Positions 57,191 to 64,000 of a stretch of 64,000 bases of DNA are shown in pieces (positions within the stretch are counted from its first letter, which is position 1; each line of letters begins with the position of its first letter). The stretch is from Xylogone sp. PMI_703 (lineage: Eukaryota > Ascomycota > Leotiomycetes), in contig JAJTUQ010000002.1 of assembly GCA_021399445.1 (NCBI GenBank), forward strand, positions 8,122,001-8,186,000. Direction: 5' to 3'. Made by a program: the position numbers and the translations under genes. Under the pieces are notes generated by a model, which saw nothing but the letters and a program-made list of their open reading frames with translations, was not told where the DNA came from and made no database searches.

Positions 57191-58761
57191 TTATTTTATA
57201 AGTTTTTTTCTTGATATTTTAGCTTTATAACAAATATTATAATTATTAATGACTTTAGTAACTTCTTACTAAAGTTTAAGGATAAAGAATTTTCGTTGTA
57301 ATTTATTCTTGGTCTTAATGACTCTTTGATGATTATATATAAGTAATTCATGTTATTCTTTCATAAACTCTTAGATAATTACTAATAAGACAAATATTCT
57401 CCTGTCTTTTAGCCAAATGCCTGGAAATTCTTAATCCTTGAGTTAACTAGCCTCGGGATCCTTAGAGATTTCTTTTTCTTTTATAATAATTAACTTAATC
57501 TTTTTTAGCCATTCTTCGTTAATAACTTATATAATTATTAATATTTATATATAATTAAGGTATAAAATGATATTTTCTTTTTTAAATATAATAAATTCTT
57601 GTTTAAAACTTCTTTTTATGTAGTCTGGTCATTTACTTAAAACATTAACTTTAACATTCTCTAATCCTTGGATATAGTAAATCCTGAAATCATATTATGT
57701 TAATGTTTTATATTAATGTATTTGTTTATTGTTGAGATTTTTAGTAATCATAAAAGTTGTTAAATTCTTATAGTTTAATAAAATCTTGAATAAATATTTA
57801 GTATTACATAAATAAACTTTTTAATATTTATAATAATCTATAATAACCAAGAGTTTTTTTTTGTAGATATTATAGTTTAACTTTACTAAAATAAATTTCT
57901 GAAAGTAAAAAGTTATTAACTTTTAACATCTTTTGTTATCTTTTTATAATAAGACTCTATTTAATGTTTTACCTGAGATATCTGTTTCTAGTAAGTATAA
58001 TTTCTCAGGATCAGTATAAACTAATATTCAGTCTTTATCAAACTGATCTTTGACCTCTTGGAAAACTCTTTCTTACTTCTTTTCCTAAACAAAAGGTATA
58101 TCTTTCTTTGTTAATTCTGTTAATAAGCTAATTATCTTTGAGTAAACTATTATATAATGTTTATAATAATTAATAAGTTCATTAAACTACTGGACTTCTT
58201 TGACTATTCTTGGAATAAGTTATTTTTTAATAGTTTTCACTTTTTCTAGGTTTATTCGGAATCCTTTGTCTAAAACTATTTTACTTAGAAATTTTACTTT
58301 TATTATATTAAATTAATATTTAGTCAACTTATATTTTATGTTATTATTAATCAATGTTTTAAGTATAATATAAATATATTATTTATGTTTTTTTAATATC
58401 TTAAAATAAATCAAGATATTATCTAAATATATTATTATAAAATAATCTAAATATAGTCTCAAAATTATATTACTTATTTTTTATATAATTATTAATGTAT
58501 TTGTTAAACTAAAAAATATAACTAATAATTCATAAAGTTTATATTTAATTCGAATAACAGTATACTACTCATATCCCTCCTTAATCCTTATTAAGTTGAA
58601 TCTTGTAACAAAGTCTAATTTTGTGAAATATTTAATTCTAATAAACATATCTTGTATATTATTAATATAAAGTAATAAATATCTGTTTTTTATAGTTTTA
58701 CTGTTTAAATTTCTGTAATCTCTATATAATCTTTTTTTGAGGTTATCTAGTTTTTATTAGA
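57191..58761 (-). mobile_element. Truncated inverted copy of family 2 pol
   Basis: The reverse complement follows the family 2 element from the RT start (matching about 51590) through RNase H (about 52130-52400) to the integrase leader (about 53050), with scattered transitions. For example AGTTTACTCAAAGATAATTA matches AGTTTACTCGAAGATAATTA. Both ends are cut; its RT end abuts the family 1 LTR. Confidence 0.75.
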
Positions 58762-58988
58762 GAATAGACATCCCGGGGTAGTCAACAGCGAATCACAGAT
58801 AAGACAAAAAGTGTGTACAAATATCTCTTATATATTCCATAAACTAAATCTTGTTCCTTATATCGTTAAACTTAAGCTTTACTTTATACTGTATAATAAT
58901 CACATAAATGTCTTAAACAAGGTCCCTTTGCTAGGACTACATTCCCCCTTAGTAAACATAACACTCCCTTTATACCTAGCCCTTAACA
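58762..58988 (-). repeat. 3' LTR of an inverted family 1 copy (truncated)
   Basis: Reverse complement starts TGTTAAGGGCTAGGTATAAA at 58988 and follows the 44535 LTR for about 227 bp to CCCGGGATGTCTATTCT, then breaks off. Just outside its start, the minus strand reads GGGAGGAGGGATAAA, a typical polypurine tract, which proves that this is a 3' LTR and that the element body lies to the right. Confidence 0.8.
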
Positions 58989-61900
58989 TTTATCCCTCCT
59001 CCCTAAAGCTCTTGTCCTCAAGAACTAAACATAAAAACTTTACATTCAGTTCCTTTGTATGACATATAGTTCTATGGTATAATACTACAAGAACAATGTA
59101 TATAAACTTTAGCTAATAACCTTTGTCTCTCTTTCTCTAATAAGATTCCAGTTATAATGTCCCTTTATATCTTCTGGTTATCCTGCAAGGACCAGGCCAT
59201 TAGTATATTAATGACATATGGCTCAACTGTTACTCTTTGTTCTTATACATAAGAGTAAACTTCTTTTATGTACACCAAGACAATGGATTTCTTGATTTGG
59301 ACAATAACCTTATGACATAATATACATTTTACTATTATTCTAAATTAACAGATCAAAAATTCAATAATCCCTTTTCGTGATCTAGCTAGCCCTAGTGATT
59401 TACTGATTATATATATTAGATCACTAATTATTTAACTTACTTATAAATACTTCTAATTCTTTCTCTTCTCTCTCTTTTCTACTTTGTCTTTAATATCTTT
59501 ATCTATGGCAGAAATAAATATTCCCCTTTCTTTTTATAATCTTCCTCTTACCTTTTTATAGTATTAAATATTATATCTGTTCTCTTTCGAATTATTTCTT
59601 TTACTTTCTCTTTAAATTATCAATAATTTAATAAGTTTTTACCTTTCGTTTCCCTTTTAAATTATTATTAAACTTTCCTGACTTTCTTTACCCAATTTAA
59701 CTTTAATCTTAAGATTTTTCATTCTGTAAATATTTCTCCTTTCTTAACTTTAGTTTTATACTGACATATTAATAACATAATAACTACCCCTTTTACTTTG
59801 AGAAATCTCAGACTAGTCATTATTCCCCTTTTATGCCTATACTGTCTCAAATATACCAAACATTTGACTAAAACTCTTAACCTAATTTACAAAAAAGTCG
59901 CTGAATTTATTAAGTATAAAACTTATACCACGAAATATAAGAACTGTCTTTGTATCTTTAAAAAGTTTTATGTATATACAAATATATTAATAACCCTCTC
60001 TGATCACACTGTTTGTCACCCTTGCTTTTAGCTTGAATTAGATACAAAGTAAACTTCTTTCACTAAGTGTATAAAGTTGTTTATTAAGTACTGTGCCTGG
60101 CGTGATACCTGGGTATAGATCTTAGAGGACAGTATAACTATCAGACACTCCCTGGATGAGTTTGTTCATTTTATTAAAACTTTTATCGATATATATTATA
60201 TAACTATAAATTCGTCTGTTCTATATACTTTTTTCTTCTAGCTAACGTTTATAGAACTAAATAAATAATGATAATCTTTGGTTATCCTCTGAAAATAATA
60301 ATAATAAAGATGACTAAGCCTCTATTCTTAAACGTTATTACACTAAGACTGTACTAACTCCTCGTAATAAATCTTCTTCTCCTCTTGCTCCAGATCTTTT
60401 AACTATTGTTATAAGTACGACTTCTACTAGTCCTACAAGTACTCCTGCCAACATAGCAAGAGGCCCTGTCGCCTTTAGTACATCTTCTGTTATATCTGTG
60501 TCTGATGTCTCCTTTCCTCTCCTAGGAGGTGATGACGACTCTGATCCTCTTGTTAATAGCTTAAGTAGTTCATAAAGTAATATCAGTGATAGTAACTCTC
60601 TCTTCGCTCTAGTTACCCCTTTTTGTAAGTATTACTATAAATAATGATCTATAAATCTTTCTCGAAAAGTCTTTAACAAGTTCTCATAAGTTATTTGTTA
60701 AGTTTTTCATTAAAGTCTTTTTACTAAGGTTTTACTAAATCTTTACTAAGTTTTTTATTAAGTTTTATCATGATTTTATACTAAATCTTCTTGTTATAAG
60801 TTTTTGTAAACTTTATCTAAATAAATCTTATATATTTTTGCCCTTTTTTTGTTAGTATTCTTGTAATCTGTATAAATTTATTCTTTTCTTCCCTTGATAC
60901 CTTCTTATACTCTTATCTATACTTCTTAAGTTCTTCCTGTGTATAACATAAATAGCCCATCAGTTCTTAAGTATCTTCTTCTGGCAGATATCCTTTCCAT
61001 CTTACCAGGTAAAGCCTTTTCTTCTTCATATTTTCATAAATTAATATAGATTTTACTTTATATTCTTCGTCTTTATCAATGATCTCCTTTTTCGGAAGTT
61101 TTAGTATAATGTTAAGTTATATATAATATAATTCCAAGAATAACATATAAAATACTAGATGTACTCTTATGTTTGAAAACATCTTCACTTCATATACTAA
61201 CCCGTTACTTATTACTCTGGTAATTTCTAATAGTCTTAAATACTTATGTAATAACTTTTTGTTCAGTCTTTGTTGTCGTAAATTCTTCGTGGATATTATG
61301 ACTTACTGGCTTACCTTAAATATCATAGGTTTTTGTTTTTTGTCATAATACTTCTTCTATGCCTCAGTAATATTATACCATCATTCTGTCATTACCTTCT
61401 TTTCTTCTTCTAGTATCTTTATTCTTTCATGTACAGCTACTGCCTTCCCCTTTAGGACATTGTCCTTGATGTTAAACTAGATTTGTAGGTCAAATTTATA
61501 AAAAGCCTTGAATGGAGTTAATTATATTAAGCTATAAATACTGTTATTATATATGAATTCCGCAAATGTTAACTTCGAGGCCTAGTTATCTTACTTGTAT
61601 GAACAAAATACCCAGAGATAATGTTCTAAGGTCTAGTTTTGTACCTCTATCTGTCTGTCAATTTATGGGTGAAATGTTATCGAGAGCCATCTTCGTATTT
61701 ATAAGTAAAAGTATATAGAGGCCCAGAATTTGCTGGCAAACTGTAGTCTTTTATCAGAGACTATACTTTCCGGCGTTCTAAAATCCTTAATAATATACTG
61801 AATAAATAAGTCCACCAGTTAAAAAGCTGTAATCGTTTTCTGATATAGTATATATTATATCATCTTTGAGTACTTATCGATAATAATATAATATACATCA

Positions 61901-64000
61901 TAAATATTATTATTCTATTTATTAAAGAGTAAGTCTATAATAAAATCTATAATGATTTCTTTTTATAACATTATAAGTTGTAGGAAGGATATTAATGTTT
62001 CATACAGTATATAATACTTTATCTTTATTCTTTGGTATATAATACAAGTATAGATTTAAGACTTTATATCTCTGTTAATATTTGTCCAGAAGTATTTCCT
62101 CTGGATTAACTATAATATCTTGTTGAATTCTAGATATTTTATTATCAAAGTATTATAATATATAATTATTATTTCTGTTTTAATAATTTTATTATCAAGA
62201 ACATAAATCTTTCTTCTGTATTTAAAAAGGCCAGTCTGATTCATTCTCCAAGGTTACTCTTCACCTTCGACTTACTACTACTTCTAGCTTATTATTTCTT
62301 TGACTGTTTGTTTGTCTAAGCCTTAGTTTTCGGTCTCGTCTAAAGTCTTTGTCTTATTATTTGTAGTTTTTACATTAAGTCTTTTGAAGTTCTTCCTCTT
62401 ATCCTTTTTTATAACATTTCAGTCCTCAAGGATTAACCCACCCTAAAACTTACTTCATTTATAATATCTCGAATCCTTTTCGACAACTTTAATAATATTC
62501 TTCTTTCTCCAGATGAACTTTTATCGTTAATTTTATACAAAAGTATTCTTTTGCTAAAGTTCACGAATTAAATCAGCCATTAAGTCTGTTGACATATTAT
62601 ATACTATTTCAAGCACTCTGACTAAATAAATCTATACTCATAAGACAAGACATTTATAACCACCAATCTTAATGATAGGCTTAAGCTTTCCCTGAGTTAT
62701 ATTGTACCCAGCTATAGCCTTAGTATCTTATACAGCCTAATCTACACTTACTTATATGTATGTTAGCCCTAGTTTATACCCAGACTTAAAGTATTTACTT
62801 CTTTGGTATTTCACTATTTCTTCGCCGTCACAGCTTTATGTAATAACAAAAGTGAAGTCTTCTTGAGCTTCTCTGTTTGTTAACCTCTTCTCAGCTTTAT
62901 CGTCGCTTCACTAAATTAACTTTAACTCATAATCCCTCTAGATCCGGCCCTCACAGCCTTTCTCTCGAGCTTCTCTGCTCGTCGGCCTTTCTTGGTCATC
63001 ACAGTTATCTCTTTAGGTTGACCTCAATATACAACATCTTCATATTTAGTCATTGTTCAACTATTCACTTTCATCATTCTGAACATTATTCCTTAGACTT
63101 AAGTTTAGTGTCCTTGTGTTATCCTCAAGTCTTAGCATTTTTTCGATCTTGATATATAAAACTCTTTTTAGTTTCTTTCTTAAGTTCAATATTAAATCTT
63201 TAATTACTTTATTCATTTTTAGCTTATAGTTTAAACATTTTAATAATATGTCAACAGAGTTACTCCTTCCTGACCAGTATTTAATCTTAAAGTCATATTT
63301 AGTTAACTTTTGAATCTATTGTATTTGCCTTTTATTAAGTTTCTCTTTATTCATAAAATGTTTTAAGTTATCATAATTAGTTTTGATTATAATTATTACA
63401 GAGATGTAGATTAAGTAATACCTTTATTACTTTAGTATAATTACAATAGTTAGTATCTCCTGGTTAAGTGTCCTATATACTTGTTGTACAGAGTTTAACT
63501 TCTTCAAATAGAATATAACAAAATATTATCAGAATTATCTTTCTTCTTTAACTAATTAAGATAATACTTTTTTTATAATATAATTAAATATATTAGTCTT
63601 TAGTATAACTAATCATTTTAATATATAATATATTAATATAAACATTGTTATAAACGTCTTTTTGAGTTCCTCGAACATATCCTTCGTTTTCTCATCAAAT
63701 TCAAGTAACCTTGTCTTCTTTCCCTTCTTCATACCTTTTAAAAGATTGGTTAAAAATATAATAATCTTTGAATAATTCTGAATAAACCTTCAGTAAAAGT
63801 TTACAAATCTTAAGAACACTTAAATATCTTTATATAATATTAAAGTTAATTAGTCTGTAATTATAATTATATAATTCTTTTCTATCGATATATTGTCTAA
63901 AAAGATAACATATCCTAAAAATTCAACTTACCAGACATAAAACTTATACTTAGCCAGATTAACATATAAATTATACTGTTATAATTGTTTGAGGACTTAT
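58989..64000 (-). mobile_element. Inverted family 1 chromovirus, RIP-degraded, continues past window
   Basis: From the polypurine tract rightwards the minus strand gives, after a long 3' region, a chromodomain (YLVRWKGYLPEED at about 61020-60965), then AT-rich integrase and RNase H remnants, and near 63830-63760 an RT-connection motif (FVNFYxRFIQNYSKII). Domain order fits a minus-strand chromovirus running off the window end. The roughly 1.9 kb between chromodomain and LTR is unusually long and includes a plus-strand Ser/Thr-rich open stretch at about 60345-60570 that is not explained. Confidence 0.7.

Noticed and set aside
1..64000. CRISPR arrays, bacterial operons, riboswitches
   Set aside because: The window is clearly nuclear fungal DNA with spliceosomal introns; no spaced short-repeat arrays were seen.

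Overview
The window looks like a filamentous ascomycete (Pezizomycotina) chromosome segment. The genes have short introns (about 49-95 nt) with GT...AG ends and CTRAY-type branch points. There are HET-domain, Zn2Cys6, BAHD-type acyltransferase and P450 genes. The last 19 kb is an AT-rich block of LTR retrotransposons mutated in the manner of RIP (repeat-induced point mutation). I cannot name the species. All gene models were spliced by hand from sequence signals and protein-family conservation, without alignments.

Layout. 0-15 kb: the 3' end of an epoxide-hydrolase-like gene, then a BAHD acyltransferase (+), an enoyl-CoA hydratase (+), an acyl-CoA dehydrogenase (-), a kinase relic, a five-exon P450 (-) and a medium-chain reductase (-). 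Together these resemble part of a secondary-metabolite locus, but no PKS, NRPS or terpene synthase is visible. 16.8-22.5 kb looks like core genome: an O-fucosyltransferase-like type II membrane protein, a single-pass Ser/Thr-rich surface protein, and the mitochondrial Obg GTPase (Mtg2). 22.8-34 kb is accessory: a frameshifted HET gene, a frameshifted MFS transporter with a MITE-like insertion in an intron, an O-methyltransferase and a Zn2Cys6 regulator. 35-43 kb is sparse: a tandem repeat split by a solo-LTR-like insertion, a LOG-type phosphoribohydrolase, an ankyrin/SDR relic, a hAT relic, a 389-bp long-inverted-repeat element and a small secreted cysteine-rich protein.

From about 43.3 kb to the end there are only repeats. 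A hAT 5' end and a C2H2 (OrsC-like) relic lead into nested Ty3/gypsy chromoviruses. Family 1 has its LTR at 44.5 kb (+), and an inverted copy runs from 58.8 kb past the window end. Family 2 is a complete 7.36-kb element at 48139-55496, with two 624-bp LTRs and a 5-bp target duplication, and a truncated inverted copy lies at 57.2-58.8 kb. Reading frames there are full of TAA/TAG where CAA/CAG are expected, and Cys/His zinc-knuckle codons have become Tyr, both typical of C-to-T and G-to-A mutation.

How the genes may work together: enoyl-CoA hydratase plus acyl-CoA dehydrogenase suggest CoA-ester chain modification. The P450, reductase, O-methyltransferase and acyltransferase could tailor a product, the Zn2Cys6 protein could regulate it and the (now broken) MFS protein could have exported it. 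Gene order alone supports this grouping, so it is inference. The cysteine-rich secreted protein next to the RIP-affected block is the best small candidate for further attention.
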